From Colletotrichum lupini (Eukaryota > Ascomycota > Sordariomycetes > Glomerellales > Glomerellaceae): a stretch of DNA of 64,000 nucleotides. The translations under genes were made by a program, and so were the position numbers. The number at the start of each line of letters is the position of its first letter. Positions within the stretch are counted from its first letter, which is position 1. The notes below the pieces were generated by a model. The model saw only the letters and a program-made list of their open reading frames with translations. It did not search any database and had not been told where the DNA came from. This document shows positions 1-13,104 of this stretch, one piece after another. The DNA is taken from positions 1,922,001 through 1,986,000 of the forward strand of contig NC_064681.1 in NCBI RefSeq assembly GCF_023278565.1. Reading direction: 5' to 3'.

Positions 1-1269
1 GCCATTACTATATCGGCCAGCCGATTCATGTCGCGACGCTGTATAATAACCTTTGTAGGCATTCGCTTGCAAGTAGGTTTGATAGAACGAGCCATGGGAA
101 CCCGCGGAGGGAGATCAATGAGGCGTGGCCGAGACTTGGTTGGTTTTCTTGATTTGCTGGGACTGGGAAGAAGGAGTAGGGGATGGGGCCTCTGTACCGT
201 TCTACGCATATTGTTACGTGCAATCTTGATGAGGAGATTTAAAGGAACAACCTAATGAGGGGGTATGAAAAGATTGTGCGGTCATTGAGCATAGTCGACT
301 AATCGAGGTAGATCCCTCATCAACTGCGTGCTATGATGGTGTCTGAGGACCAAGTTTGGCCGCGGTAACGGAGTACATGGCAGAATTATAACAACAAAGG
401 ATATCTGTTCAGAGAGCCACATCGCTACCTACCACCTGGCTCTACCTACCTCAATGTCTTCAAATTTCTTTCGTAAAAGGTTCCTGATTCTTCGGTTAGA
501 ATAGTAGGATACCTACATTCATTATGGACAATCTGAGAATTGATTGGAAGTGAGGTGTGTATGTCACCGGCTGAAGGACCGCCCGACAGAAACAATTGTT
601 TCGGCGCCTACATTACCGGAGCTTTACCGCCGTCGAATGATTGCGGGCCACCCTACAAGGCTTCTTCGAGGAAAAAGCCGTGTTCGTGGGTTTCCCTTAC
701 GGTCATGTCGGTACGAGAGCACTGAACAGAAACATCCAGACAAAGCTGGATGACTATTGTCCAGAAACTCACCCATCCCAACTCCTCTATGAACTCTCCA
801 AATTCATCCTTGATTTAGTGTCTATTTGATTTCTTTGACGCTAATATTACTGTTCTTCCAAGCTTTTGCTGACCAAAAGCGATTTACTCTCCCATTTCTC
901 ACTTGCTCACGATGCCTTCCAGTGAGATTTCGAGTCACATACCCACCGGCCATGAACCACGATGTCTATCCTTGTCTTCCACGGCAATTCCCTCCAGGCA
1001 TACATAAACCCACTCTCTCTAGTCGGCGACAGAATGCTGTATTCGATGTGAATGTTTCACCTGCTGCTACAACACCTACAACAGATTTAAACATCCCTCG
1101 GTCAGCTCAGCGTCCAGATCTAACCAACATCAAGGAGATTTGCCAAGACAAAGTGGTTCATTATAGTCGATAACCGGGTCAACTTCCAGAAGAAAGGAAT
1201 ATCGCACCTGCTCGCACTCTATTTCAACCTCTAGAGGCCTCACAGGCTAGCTTGTGGAGTAATTTTAAA
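1..1269. other. no gene recognised, 5' edge
   Basis: Only short overlapping frames with no recognisable domain are seen. The last 200 bases before the small gene at 1270 are its likely promoter and leader, but I see no clear TATA box. Confidence 0.4.
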
Positions 1270-1680
1270 ATGCCTGAAAGCTCCTCAGACAACTCGTCCC
1301 ATCCCAAGCCCAATTACTACGACGAAAACGACCGCATCAACTTCGATGGAATGACTAGTGATCAAGCAGGCGCGGCTTATGCAATAGATGCGGAAAGGGT
1401 AGCCCACAATCGCGACGAACAAGCTAAGGCGAAGGCTCGATTCACCAGCGACAAGAAGAAGGCACAACGGTTCGTTGCTGCTTCGAAGATACGGTTCAAG
1501 CGCGAGGAGGACAAGGGCGACAAAAAGGATGAAGACTGGTACGAAAAATTGAAGAAAGAAGTAAGAGATCGAGAAGAGCTATTGAAAGACATCATAGCAA
1601 AGGGAGCGACTGCGAAAGAGTTTGACTGGGAATCATGGGCTCACCTTGTGCCTGAGGTACTCGAGTCATCGCGAAGTTAG
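1270..1680 (+). CDS. small highly charged protein of unknown function
   Basis: A single-exon frame of 136 codons. I place the start at the ATG at 1270, preceded by an A-rich context; an in-frame TTG at 1252 is a less likely eukaryotic start. The protein begins MPESSSDN, has a Ser/Asn/Pro-rich first 30 residues and then a Lys/Glu/Asp/Arg-rich, probably helical part up to about residue 110. There is no signal peptide or membrane segment. I do not recognise a family. Its first twelve coding bases (ATGCCTGAAAGC) resemble those of the MSG-type small genes at 4145 and 14181, so it could be a distant fourth member, but the rest does not align by eye. Codon usage and length make a real gene plausible; no intron is needed. 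Confidence 0.5.
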   Translation: MPESSSDNSSHPKPNYYDENDRINFDGMTSDQAGAAYAIDAERVAHNRDEQAKAKARFTSDKKKAQRFVAASKIRFKREEDKGDKKDEDWYEKLKKEVRDREELLKDIIAKGATAKEFDWESWAHLVPEVLESSRS

Positions 1681-2039
1681 GCAATCTTCACTGCCGGTGA
1701 GATATGGTCCGGATACGCTTGAGACATCACTTCATTGAAGATGGAACTGGGGTGAGCCTAGGAATATGCTTCTCATCCATTTCATTTGAGGGTCGCCATG
1801 GCTGGACGGTATTATCTGAGACAGATACAAACGTCAACACACTCTTTCTTTCACTGGAGAGCAATAAGCAAGCTCGAGATCACAGAATACAGACCTTGAA
1901 TACTTGAACAGTGGGTATCTCTGATGTAACATCACTTTTGTCCCCTCATTTACACATGATTTCCTCTACCGCACCAAAGCCATGGGCCCATTTTGATGCT
2001 GTACAGACAAAGGACATTTCTCAGCTAGGAGCCCATGTT

Positions 2040-2760
2040 TGCAGTAGTCAAAGAGCTTTACCATGAACACTCACACAGACGCCTTTAGGGTAGTTTTACC
2101 GCCTTGGTACGTTTCAACCTTACAATAGCGGATGACTGGGAAGTGTGCTTGCCACTGTCCATGAGGTGGCTGATGATCATCTTTGGGTGATCAGGTTCAC
2201 CCTCGCGAATGTCAAACAAACGCAAGGACTTGTGAAGTGTTGCGATTGTCAGATGCTACCTTTACCTGGATTTCTCAGCAAGAGTTTAGGAACTCCAGTC
2301 ATCGCTGTTCTTCGAATCGCATAATGTTACTACCACATTTCATGTCTAGCAAAGGTGCTCAAAGCAGGTGCCCCCTGCAGTCACTGCCTACAACGCTATG
2401 CTGTGTTGGCCCAGGTCCATGCCTATCGATTATAAAAACCCACGAATAACTTCATACTACCAGACTATTTGCGATTCGTTCAGACTATTATACGAATGCT
2501 TCAAAGTCCCAACATCGGATCGTTCCATACAGCTTCTGTATCTAAGCAAGCACACACGACGCCAGGACGCTTCAAGGCAAAATCAACCTTCATTTGCCCA
2601 GTTCAGCGCCAAATTATAAGCAATATTAAGAAGTCACAGCCATAAGGAAAACGTTTCAAAGCGAACGACTTTATAATCCGCCTACAAAAAATTACATTCG
2701 CGTCTCCTTCCGTCAGAAAACACCCTTTAGTAACTTGACGACCCACCGAGCGACGAAGAT
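2040..2760 (+). repeat. promoter/leader segment duplicated at about 13640-14180
   Basis: By eye this stretch aligns with 13640-14180. Shared landmarks include CCATGGGC at 1981 and 13644, GATGCTACC at 2251 and 13731, AAAGCAG/AAGCAAGTGC-type blocks near 2360 and 13847, the TATA region, and a CATTCG(C/A)GT(C/T)TCCTT(C/T)CG block just before the two start codons. The copies differ by many substitutions and small indels, so the duplication is old. Conservation runs through the noncoding leader, not just the coding part. Confidence 0.65.
2431..2437 (+). promoter_or_regulatory. TATA box of small gene copy 1
   Basis: TATAAAA lies in the context CCTATCGATTATAAAAACCC, about 325 bases before the start codon at 2761. 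The same context recurs before the genes at 4145 and 14181. Confidence 0.5.
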
Positions 2761-3053
2761 ATGTCTGGAGGCAAAGACTCTCCCTCAGACGAAACAGCCG
2801 CAGCTTACCAAGAGAAAATCGCCAATTGGAGGCTGAGAATAAAAAGTTGGAGACGGTAAACAACCGCATTAGTCTCATCATGGCGGAAAGCCTTCCTAAG
2901 TTAGAGAATAAGGAAAATCTTGGAACGGTCGAGGCTCTAAAGATGATAATACAGGATTTGGAAAGAGATATGCAGCAGGAAGACAACAGTCAAGCGGAGA
3001 TTTCACTGAAGGTGATAGATTCTTTGAGAGGAGATTTGGAAAAAATGGAATAA
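2761..3053 (+). pseudogene. MSG-family small coiled-coil gene, copy 1, apparently frameshifted
   Basis: The start ATG at 2761 opens a frame beginning MSGGKDSPSDE, equivalent in position and context to the start at 14181. This frame stops after about 32 codons. From about 2826 a second frame, one base out of register, continues with a typical coiled-coil pattern (LEAENKKLE, later DLERDMQQE) and runs to the stop at 3051-3053. Joining the two near 2824-2826 gives a protein of about 97 residues, like its paralogue but longer. I see no plausible intron, so this is a one-base loss in the genome, a sequencing error in GCCAATTGGAGG, or two unrelated frames. Function unknown; probably a soluble helical protein. 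Confidence 0.45.
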
Positions 3054-3900
3054 AGCAGACATGCATGGGAACAATTGAAAGAGAGTGAGTAGAGGGAGCT
3101 TCTGCTACGACACCTAAGGGCGCAGTGTAGGCTACCGCCAAACTGAAGCCGCACATTGTGCAGAGAGCAAGTCATACCCTACGCAGAAGTAGATCAAGAT
3201 CGGCCGGCCCGCTACTCCTCGACATGTAGCCAAGCCGTTTTGACAATAAGCTGGGCAAGCCGCTGGGGACATATCATCCTGTCTACCGTATGTGCGCGAG
3301 TTTATCAGAATTGTATGTTTGTTGCGACCACATGGTTTTTTCCAGGGGGCGGTTTCCATAACTCACTTATTACGCTCAATAGGAGACATTACCTTCAATA
3401 AGAGTCATCACCTTGCATGTATAGGTATTCCCTTCAGTACGCTTAATTTAATGCAGAGTAGAAAAGTCATTCGGGTCAGGTGTTTATGCCTTCGTGATAA
3501 GCAACACGCCCACTATGAACGTTCTCTTAGACGTTTTACTGACAATATAACCGCCCCCCGTGCAACCCCAGAACCCATTGACGAACTTTCATGAATGAGA
3601 ATGGATCTCATATGGGTTTCATTGGGCAACAGTTGTTCATCTCTGAATAGCACAGGTAGACCGCCTTAAACACCAAACGCAAAACGATGCAACAGGATTT
3701 GAACACTGCGCGTGAGCGAACCCCCCTTTGCTCTTTATCCTCTTCGTCAACTCCATACATCACTGTTCATTGCATCATTTCGACGGTACTACCATAGACC
3801 TCCCAAGCCCTGCTTGTTCACAGTAGCTTGTCCAATCCTTCTAGTCCCTCATCCGTGATACCTAACTTTCTGCGAGGTTCCGGGTCTTGAAGCTACCGAT

Positions 3901-3907
3901 CATAAAA
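3901..3907 (+). promoter_or_regulatory. TATA-like box of small gene copy 3
   Basis: CATAAAA in the context GGTCTTGAAGCTACCGATCATAAAACCG aligns with the TATA regions of copies 1 and 2 (GGTCCATGCCTATCGATTATAAAAACC and GGTCTAAAGCCTATAGATTATAAGAACC). It is about 240 bases upstream of the ATG at 4145. Confidence 0.4.
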
Positions 3908-4144
3908 CCGAACGTCCAGCCCTCTCTCCCTTGTGCCTATCCATATACTCTCTCCCGAAACTATCAGACTTCTTGCTTCGAATTTTCTGCAGAGATACTG
4001 CACTTAACGCTACATCTTCTTTACAACTCAGATTTGGGCTAAAGTCTCGAACTATCTGCCAACGTCAAGAGCCCCTGAATTCTACTCCCACCCTACTTCA
4101 TCCTCTTCATAAACACCTTGATCGTCCCTAGACCGACGACAGAC

Positions 4145-4300
4145 ATGTCTGGAAGCAAGTCAACCGACGAGATGATTAAAGCTCTCAATGAAATAGCAAG
4201 TAGAGGGCCCCAGCCCTCAGACGCGGAGCAGATCGCGGAGGCAGCGAAGAAGCTAGCACAAATGCAAATCAAGATTGATGAGGCCGCGAAAAAGAATTAG
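4145..4300 (+). CDS. MSG-family small helical protein, copy 3
   Basis: A 51-residue single-exon frame starting MSGSKSTDEM at the ATG at 4145. It is rich in Ala, Lys, Glu and Gln and should be almost entirely amphipathic helix (AEQIAEAAKKLAQMQ). No signal peptide, membrane segment or known motif is visible. The first codons ATGTCTGGAAG match the gene at 14181 exactly, and the core promoter at about 3885-3910 resembles those of copies 1 and 2, so I group it with them. Its length is below the usual cutoff of gene finders, so it may be missing from automatic annotations. Confidence 0.5.
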   Translation: MSGSKSTDEMIKALNEIASRGPQPSDAEQIAEAAKKLAQMQIKIDEAAKKN

Positions 4301-6461
4301 AGCCAAACCTGCATACGACTCGGTCAAAACTCCTATGCAGGGCAAGACGATAGGCGCCCGGCCTGCTGGTACCTAGCTTGGACTTGAAACATCTGGGAGT
4401 CAAGCAATTGCCGGTCATACAAGAATGTGCTATGCTAGGAAGAATTTGCTCTAGATAGTCCCTCACAGCAACTCCCTAACTTTCTTGTCAGGGTCCTGTA
4501 CTTAGCATAATTAGTCAGTCGGTCGAAAGCCCCCGAAAACGATAAAAAAATCATTCTTAACATTCATTCGTATCCAAGGACCTTGATATGCCCTTGGATA
4601 CGTGATGCGTGCGTGAGGCGCTGAAGTGGGGAGTAAGAAGACGTTCCCTAATGCCGGAAAAAAGACTTGGCCTAGCTTGAGAATGTATCTAAAGACTTGA
4701 AGAACCAAATCACGATAAAGGCAGAACTTAAGGATATATAATCGGGTGCGAAACTGTTTGATTACAGCCACCTTATTCACGCAATACCCGAGCCGTTCTG
4801 ACGGAAGCAATCTAGTTCGCTAGCTAGCGAGGGATCAGACACGGCAAAGATATTGCCATGTGGAGGAGAAGACGGGAGCATCGCTTTTAGGGCGTAATTG
4901 AGCCATGTCAGTACAAGTATTGCCATGGTCCGGCGAGCTCCAAATGTACAGTCTCGTTGGAAAGATGTTACAGGAAAAGGTGACTTGGTGCTCGGCAAGG
5001 CCACTAAGAGCGTCAGGGAGATTCAACGTTGTGGTCTTATCTCTACATGGAAGAAGAGGTAAGGAATCCGACGAGAAGGACTAGATGAATGGATCTCAGA
5101 CTTATCTATGAGTAACATAAGCGCAATTATAGGGTGTACCATTTGTTTCCTATCTGTTCCAATACTCGGTGTATTCCATACCGCCAGATTATGCCTGGTA
5201 ACCAGAGGCTTCTCGTCGTAATCATCCGCATGTGGTGGTTCGAAGAGGCGGTCGATCGACCAAGGGCATCGTCGTAATACCACCGATCTGAACGATAAGC
5301 CGTTGCTGGCGTCTACTTATATCTCCCATCATACGAAGCTCGGGGATTCAGAACCATGGAACTGATGATACCAGCTGCGGAATGCTGAGCATATCGATGA
5401 GGGCGTCGTTGTGCCGGCCTGGGCCTGGGCATACCATTGGTAGTGTGATACCAAAACACGGCACTTCATTACTGCGGTGGTGCCGAGATACCGTACATAC
5501 CGAGCACGCTGGTGTAGATTCCATGTCGTCGTGATGTCGGGGCTGTCGGTCTTCGCCGACTCCGTGATGCCGTATGTGTCGTAGAGGAGTCTGACGTCGT
5601 CGAGAGGGTCTTCCTAAGGGTCAACAGAGGTTCATCACTACCCTACCACGTCTCGTCGTGACGGCTTCTGATAAGGATGATGTCTAGTGTTAAGGTAGAG
5701 AACGTAGATTTCTCATTGATATGTAGAGCAAGGAACGGGATTAGATTTGTCATTCAGGTTCCAGAATCGTCCTTTCTGGTCGCCATACTTCGCAACCGAT
5801 GAGTGACCCCTTACTACGTACACGATTAGCGCTGATCTATCGATACAAGTTCATGCTGTTCAAAAACAGAGTTCAGTCGTAACAGAAGGCGCCTGGCAAT
5901 AATTCAGAAGGGGGTGGGGGGTGTCACACATTCAGAAACACATGCTCACCAAGCTGCATTTCCACCGCCCTGGCCCGGGCCACCTCAGTACCAATCTACA
6001 AATCTCAGCGAGAATCTATTTCTCTTCCCCTAGTTGTACTAGAAGTAACGCAATTATGCGAGGCTCCAGAGGATGACTTCAGACTCACGAGACAAATGAC
6101 TTTGTTCGCCAGGAGGACGGTTCGGTGCAATTGGAATACCTGTCTCCTTGGCAAGTTCGCGGCTGTCGGAAGCTGACCGTGGTTAGTCGCTCAGGCGCTA
6201 CGCTGCTGCAGCGTAAAACCAGACTACTTGGTGGTAATGAGTGTTGGCGGTTTGATTTTCACAGGTCTTTGTTTGGGTAAAAGCTAGTCCATTGAATGGC
6301 CACGATTCACCGACATAAGCCCTAAGCAAACAGCCACACCAAAGATACTCTATACTGGCTCTGAGAGGGACCACTGTCTCTATTATTTCCTTCAGTATTC
6401 CTTCAGTTTTCCATCGTTGTTCATCGACTCAATTTGTCGTTGATACCGCCATAGTCTAGGT
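4301..6461. other. no gene recognised between small gene and retrotransposon
   Basis: Base composition is ordinary up to the left LTR at 6467. Short frames on both strands show no domain. I see no RIP-like bias here, so the mutation signature stops close to the element border. Confidence 0.5.
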
Positions 6462-6466
6462 GCCAC
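6462..6466. repeat. target-site duplication, left copy (GCCAC)
   Basis: GCCAC directly precedes the left LTR and is repeated perfectly at 13307-13311 after the right LTR. A 5-bp duplication is normal for LTR-element integration. Confidence 0.9.
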
Positions 6467-6668
6467 TGTTGGTATCCCTATAACAGGGTAGTTAGTTCGA
6501 ACCGTAGTTAACGAAGAGATTAATTAAACTATATAAATATCTACGTAGTTATAAAAAGGAGGTTCTAACTATAGGTTAGGCTAGTTACGATAATTATAAA
6601 TAGGGCCCCTAATTAGCCCCTACGCAGTCGGCCGTATGCTATAGTTAAATTAGACTTTTAATCTAATA
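6467..6668 (-). repeat. LTR, left copy (3' LTR in element orientation)
   Basis: The 202-bp repeat aligns without gaps to 13105-13306. It starts TGTTGGTATCCC and ends AATCTAATA; the right copy keeps the expected CCGACA end, so the TGT...ACA termini are recognisable. By eye about 28 positions differ between the LTRs and all are transitions. Confidence 0.92.
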
Positions 6669-6688
6669 CTAACTTTCTCTTTTTTTTA
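6669..6688 (-). other. probable polypurine tract
   Basis: On the minus strand this reads as an almost pure purine run (A8-GAGAAAG type) directly before the LTR. This is the expected position of the plus-strand primer and supports minus orientation. Confidence 0.55.
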
Positions 6689-9600
6689 TCGATTTAATTA
6701 CTATAATTAAAAATATAATTCGACCTCGGGCCCGTTTATTAAGTCGTCTCCTTTTCCCCCTTTTCTTTACTCTTTTTATATAACCTATCCTTTTATTTAT
6801 ATAATAACTTTTTTATTACTTATAAATTATTCTAATCCCTTATTTAATACTACTTTTATAAAAGCGTTTACGAGGTTATTTTTATTATTAATTTAATAAA
6901 TCTTAAGTATTTTATACCTTTTATACGATTATTTAAGGGCTATAATATTAATTATAAGCCTCTTTTTTTTCGTTATTCTTAATTTAACGAGGTATTTATA
7001 TAGCGAGTAAAAATCAGTATAAATAATTATTAGAATAAATAAAAAACTAATTCGATTAGTAATCTTCTTTAGTATTATTAAAATTATATAAGAAAAGTTA
7101 ACGCTATTAACTATATTATAGACCTCTAATACTAATATACTTCTTATTACCCGCTTATTTTTAATTAATAAGTAGTAAATTATATTACTATATATAGTAA
7201 ATTCGCTTTTACTTATATTCTCGTTAACTAGGATAATAATATATCCTAATTACAAAGTAAGGTCGTTATTATTTATAAATAACTTATTAATAAAAATATA
7301 GAGCTTATTAATTATAAAGTCGATTAGGTAGTAAACGAGACCTCGATCGAGATTCGTTTATTATTATTTAAGCCGCTTATTAAGTATTTTAATATCTCGT
7401 TTAGTTAGATTTATAGCTTATACTACCTTAATATAATTAAAAGTTATTTTAAATTAATAAATACTTATAATATATACCCTTTATATAAGCTTAGCCTTAT
7501 ATTACTTTTTAATATTAATTATATTTAGATTAACGAGGTTAATTTTCTTACCCTACCCTTTTTATTAAAAAACGACGGTTTTCCTTTTAATTATAAAAAT
7601 CCTATTATTAAATACTAAGGGAGTATTTATTATAAGGACCTTTTTTAGTTTTATTATAAAGCCCGCTTTTTAAAGCTCCTTATCCTCCTTTTTTATAAAA
7701 TTAATATTAAATAAGCTTAATATATCGTCGGTTTATATTTTAACGATCCTAAATTAGTTATTTTTATATTTTATAATTAATAAGTATAAGTTATATATAA
7801 AAGTAATTATTAATAGTTAATTAATATAAAAATCGTAATAAGTAGCTTACTAATAAGTACCCGATTCTACGAGCTTATATAATAACTTAAGTACTTTAAT
7901 AATCGTACTTTCTAAGTACTTACTAACTATTTCTTTTAGTAAATAGGCTAGGATTTTTTTTATAAGCCTTATAGCCGATTAGGTATAGGCTTAGGTAATA
8001 TTATAGCTTTAAATCTTATATCCCTTTTTCCGTAATAATACTATTAATATTATTATTAATTATTAGTTATAGTACTATATAATAAGAGATTATATAAATA
8101 GTATCGCTTTTTTAATATTAGTATACTTTTAAATTACGTATCTAGACTTCTCGTACGGCTAGGGTATTCTTTTTTTTTTAATCTTACGAACTATTCGTAA
8201 TTTAAATATATAAAGGTTTATATATTTTTCTAAGTTATATAGGATAAATTAATAAACCCCTCGATTATGAAGAATATTTACTTTAATAAGATCTAATCCC
8301 TTATACGGCTTTTTAATAATTATAATTATACTTTCTTTATATAGTTTAATTACTAACTCGAAATCGGCTTTCTCTTTTACTATATAAAAAGTATTAATTA
8401 CCTCGTTATTAATAATAAATTACTATATTAGGGCTTACTATCGTAGTCTTTTACGACGTCTTATTAGTAATATTAGTACCTTTTTAATAATTTCCTTTTT
8501 CTTATCGTTTATTAATATTACTATAATAATTTTATTAAAAATAATATTTTATACCTCTACTACGGGTTATATAGTTTCCCCTAGCTCTTCTTTTTTTTAT
8601 AAATTAAAAATTACTTTATTAAAATTTATATAGTACGGTTTAATTATTATAATTAATATTTTAAGTAGCTAGTTACGATTTCTTACGACTATATAAGAGC
8701 GCTTCTTAACAAAAATTAACTTATATAGCCTAGCTTATTATTAAGTAATTTCGTATTATATTCGTATATCCGAATTTAATAATATATCTAAATTATCCCT
8801 TATATTAGGCCTATTACGTATAGTAATTACCTTATTAACTTACTTTTTTATACTTACTTTACGTAGTACCTATATTATTTTTTTAATTACTTAGGCTCGT
8901 TAGCTTATACTTAGTAATAGTAGTAAGGCTAAGGTCGTTTTTAAATATACTCTAAATATTAATAATATTAGTATAAGTCCGTTAGGCCCTATAATATCGT
9001 TATAATATTTAAGTACTATTTAAAAGTATTTATTATTAATAGAATCCGGATTTTCTTTTTTAATAATTCTAAACGCCCTTTTTAATTACTAATATACCCT
9101 CTTTACTTTTTTAATACTATAGTACGCTTTAATAAGTACGACTTTTAGCTATATACTATAAGCCGTTATATTATTTTTAAATTTTACTAACTTAAAGCTA
9201 GTACTAGCGTCGGTTTTAATATTATTTAGCGGTCCTTAGTATATATTAATTTAGCTTTTTTATAGGGCTACTTATACTATTTTTACTTATAAATCTTAAA
9301 GGAATTACCTTACTTAGAAAGATATAGCTATGTCGATTATATATAGTACTAACTAACTATTTAAATAAAAAATATTAACGACGATTTCTTAGTTAAAATT
9401 AAGCTTATTACGTAATTTAAATTTAAATTTACGTAGGCTTTACGTATTTATTTAGTATTAATAATATACTTTCGTTAACTATTCTAGCGCCCCTATTTTA
9501 ATATTATTATTACTTAATTACTTTAGGAGGTTATATAGCCTTATAACTAACGGGTACCCGAATTTTTAATATAGTTTTTTAAGCTTACTTTTCGTTAGGT

Positions 9601-12600
9601 AATTAATTAACTTCGTATTATTAATAAGCTTTATAAACGTATACCCCTATCGTCGTTTAACTATTTCGAAATACTTATTACTAGAGATTCTATTCCTCGT
9701 ATTATTAAATATAATACCTAGTCAATTTATATTTTTTAAATATAAGAGAAATAGGGTATTAATAAATAAAATATAAAAAGTTATTATTCCGAAGTACGTC
9801 TTTACTTTTATTATACTTAGGGCGACGATTTCCTTATTTAGGCCGAAACTAATCCTCGTAATACCTATTATTAATATATTAAGTATTACTAGTGCGATCT
9901 TTTATAATACTTAGAATTACCCTTTTTTTTAATTAATTATTATAATACTTTAGTATTTAGGATAATTTTATGAAAATTATTTAGACCGTACTTTTTACTC
10001 GTATAAAATACTTATATAAGCTTAGTATTTAAGGGATTTAAGTAGTATAAAAAGGACCCCTTTAGCTACCCCTAGATTTACTTAGTACTATATTCTTTTT
10101 TTTTAAATATTAAAAGAAATAGCGTCTTCTTTTTAATTATTAAGAAAATGGGCTTTAGCCTTATTAAATTCGCCCTTTTAAGCGCCTCCGTATCCGTTAT
10201 CTAAGGGACCTTCCCTTACTATTTATAAATAAAAGCTTACTTATTAAGAGCTTTTATTACTCTCTATTTATTTAGCCTCGTATATCTTCTAGAGGTTAAT
10301 AAGGTAAAAAAAGAGTAGTTAATATTATTAATTTTATTATAATTTAATTCGTTAATATAAAGGGTAAGATTGTTTTTATTTTCTAAATCTTTTATAAGGA
10401 GTATATATTTTAAGCCGCTATTTTAGCTACTATTATTAAGTTTTATACCCCTAAATCTACCCTTATATATAATAAAAAATTAGTTAAATTAACAAGGGCT
10501 AGTTTTACTATTTATTACCTTTAACTTTTTATATTATTTATATAATTTAGTACGCTCTTTTTTAAAGTAATTATTTAACTAATATCTATTTTTTTTATAA
10601 ATATAGTATTATTTCTTTTATTACCCTGCTTATAAATTAAATCTTTACTTATTTAATAAATCTAGGCCTCTTTATTAGTAATTATTATATCTAGCCTCTT
10701 TTTTTTTTTTTATGTTTAATCGACTTAATATTATTAATAAGGGCCGTTATATATTTAGAAATAGGTTTAGTATGGCATTTTTATTTTAATATTAAAACTA
10801 GATCTTAGCTTTAAATAAAGCGTTTCGTAATTTTTAAGTACTTAGTATAGGGTTATTTTTATTTTTAATATACGCTAAACTATAGTATAAAAATATTCGA
10901 CTTTTTATTTATTTATCCCCTTATTTAGCTAGGTTTTTACTAGCTTATTAATTCGATTAATAAGCTTTTTAAGGATTTTTACTTACGATTTACTTTTTAT
11001 TATCCTAGTTATAAATATAAAAAAAATCGCTCGTAGCTTAAATAAGAGCTTTAGGTTCTTATTATAAGTTTAAAGCGGCTTCGGATTACGTTAATTATAT
11101 TAAAAAAGTCGTTTTAATTAAAATTACGTACCGCTTCGTAATAGTAATTAGAGGCTTTATTTATAAGTATAATATTAATTATTAAATAGTATTAATATTC
11201 CCTAATTCCGACTTTTTTATAATAATTATAAAATATCGTTAGGGTTTTTTATAAAACCTTATACTTCCCTTTAGAATATAATTTCTTTTTTAGGAAAATC
11301 TTTTTAAAGTTTATAAATTGCCTCGTATTTATTACTAGATTTTTAGTATTTATATATAATCCTTACGTCGCTACGTATTATTAATAACTTCGGGTCGTTT
11401 ATTTCCTTTTTTATTAATTAATTAGCGCTAAATTTCGCGTTAATAATAGTAATAAGTTATAAATTAAAATAAATAGAATTATCGATTATTATACTTTTAA
11501 TACTATATTTTACCCCGGTATATCCTTTTATAATAATAGATTTTTATTAGTAATTATAGGGAGGAAATCTAAGTCGTTTACTCTTTTTTTAAATTTATTA
11601 AAACGATTATACGCTCTATCGACTTATACTTAGTTTTATAATACAAATTCCTTTTTTATAATTATTACTATTAATATTTTATATAGCTCTTATAATTATA
11701 ATTATACTAATAATACCCCTTGCTTATAGAAGAATTTATTAACTATTTTTATAATTCTTAAGCTTATACTTATAAACTATTTATTTAATTAGTAATTAAA
11801 GTCGTTTATAATTTTATAAAATAGGGGTTACCCTTATAGCCCCTTTTTTATAAACCTTAGTTAAATAAATTAATATTATATTAATTTACTTATTATTAGG
11901 CTAATTTATAATTCTATATATTTACGTCCCTTAATAATCCGGGTTAATATTTACTTACTTATAAGGGATTAGGATTCTATTTAAAATCGGGTTTCGTTCT
12001 CTTTTTTTTTACTCTAACTCGCTAAGGGTCGTACTTTAACTTATACTTATATTAGTAATTATTAACGTATTTAATCTTAATAAAAATATATTTAATCTGC
12101 GCATTAGTCGTAATAAATCCGTACTTTTATTACTTAACGAATTTATTAAGGTCTAAGAGATTCCTACTTTTTTTTACTATTTTATTATTACTCTCGTTTT
12201 TATTATTTCTAGCAATTATTATTACTTTTTTAGATCGCTAGCTATTATACTTATTAAGATCCTCTTTTTTATTTAATATAAAAAGGTAAGTTTTAATAAT
12301 TCTTTTTTATAATAATAATAGTAGACGTTTATATTATTATAAAAAAATATAATAATTAGTCTTAAGATCTTTATTAATTACTAATTTCTATTATTTTATA
12401 TACTTCTTACTTCTTAAGCTTTGTGCTTTTTATAATTTCTAAATAGCTTCTTTCTTTAACTTACCTCTTCTAGGGCGGTATTTTATAAAAATAGTTAAAA
12501 ATAAACGCTAAGTAGCTCGTAAAAAAGCTATATAAGCTATTAAAAACCGTATAAGCCGTTAAGTATAATTAACGAAGTTAAGCCCTCTTTTTTATAAAAT

Positions 12601-13104
12601 CGTAGATTTTAAGGACTTACTAAAAATACCTATTTATTACTTATATATAGTAGGGTTAGATACCTTAGAGATCTTATTTTTTACGGCCTCTTAGTACCCT
12701 ATTTTATATCTTTTAAGTAGTCTTTTTTATAGCTTAATTATAGTTAGGTAATTATTGCTTAGGTATTTCCTTTTACTAATTTAACTAGTTAATTTCTAAT
12801 CGCGGGCTAGCTATAAAAAAGTCGTTTAGTAAAAAAGCTACTTAGGGCGATAGTAAAAGGCTAGTTACTTAAGTAGTTCCGTTAATTAACGTAGTTTAAT
12901 ATAATAAACGTCGACCTCTCGTAGGTAATAAAAGGCTACGATTACTTAATTCCGTATAATATTCGAAAATTACTTCCTTTTTTATTTACTTTTATAAAGT
13001 TAATTAATACGAATTTTTTATTTTTTATAATATTAAAAAGTCGTCTCTTTTATATAGCGAGATACCTTACTAATTTATAATAATAAAATTTAATTACTAA
13101 TTAG

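Noticed and set aside
8280..8330. Plus-strand LYG-like reading inside the retrotransposon
   Set aside because: Isolated three-residue match to a reverse-transcriptase motif. The longer minus-strand match at 7535-7770 and the polypurine tract point to the opposite orientation.
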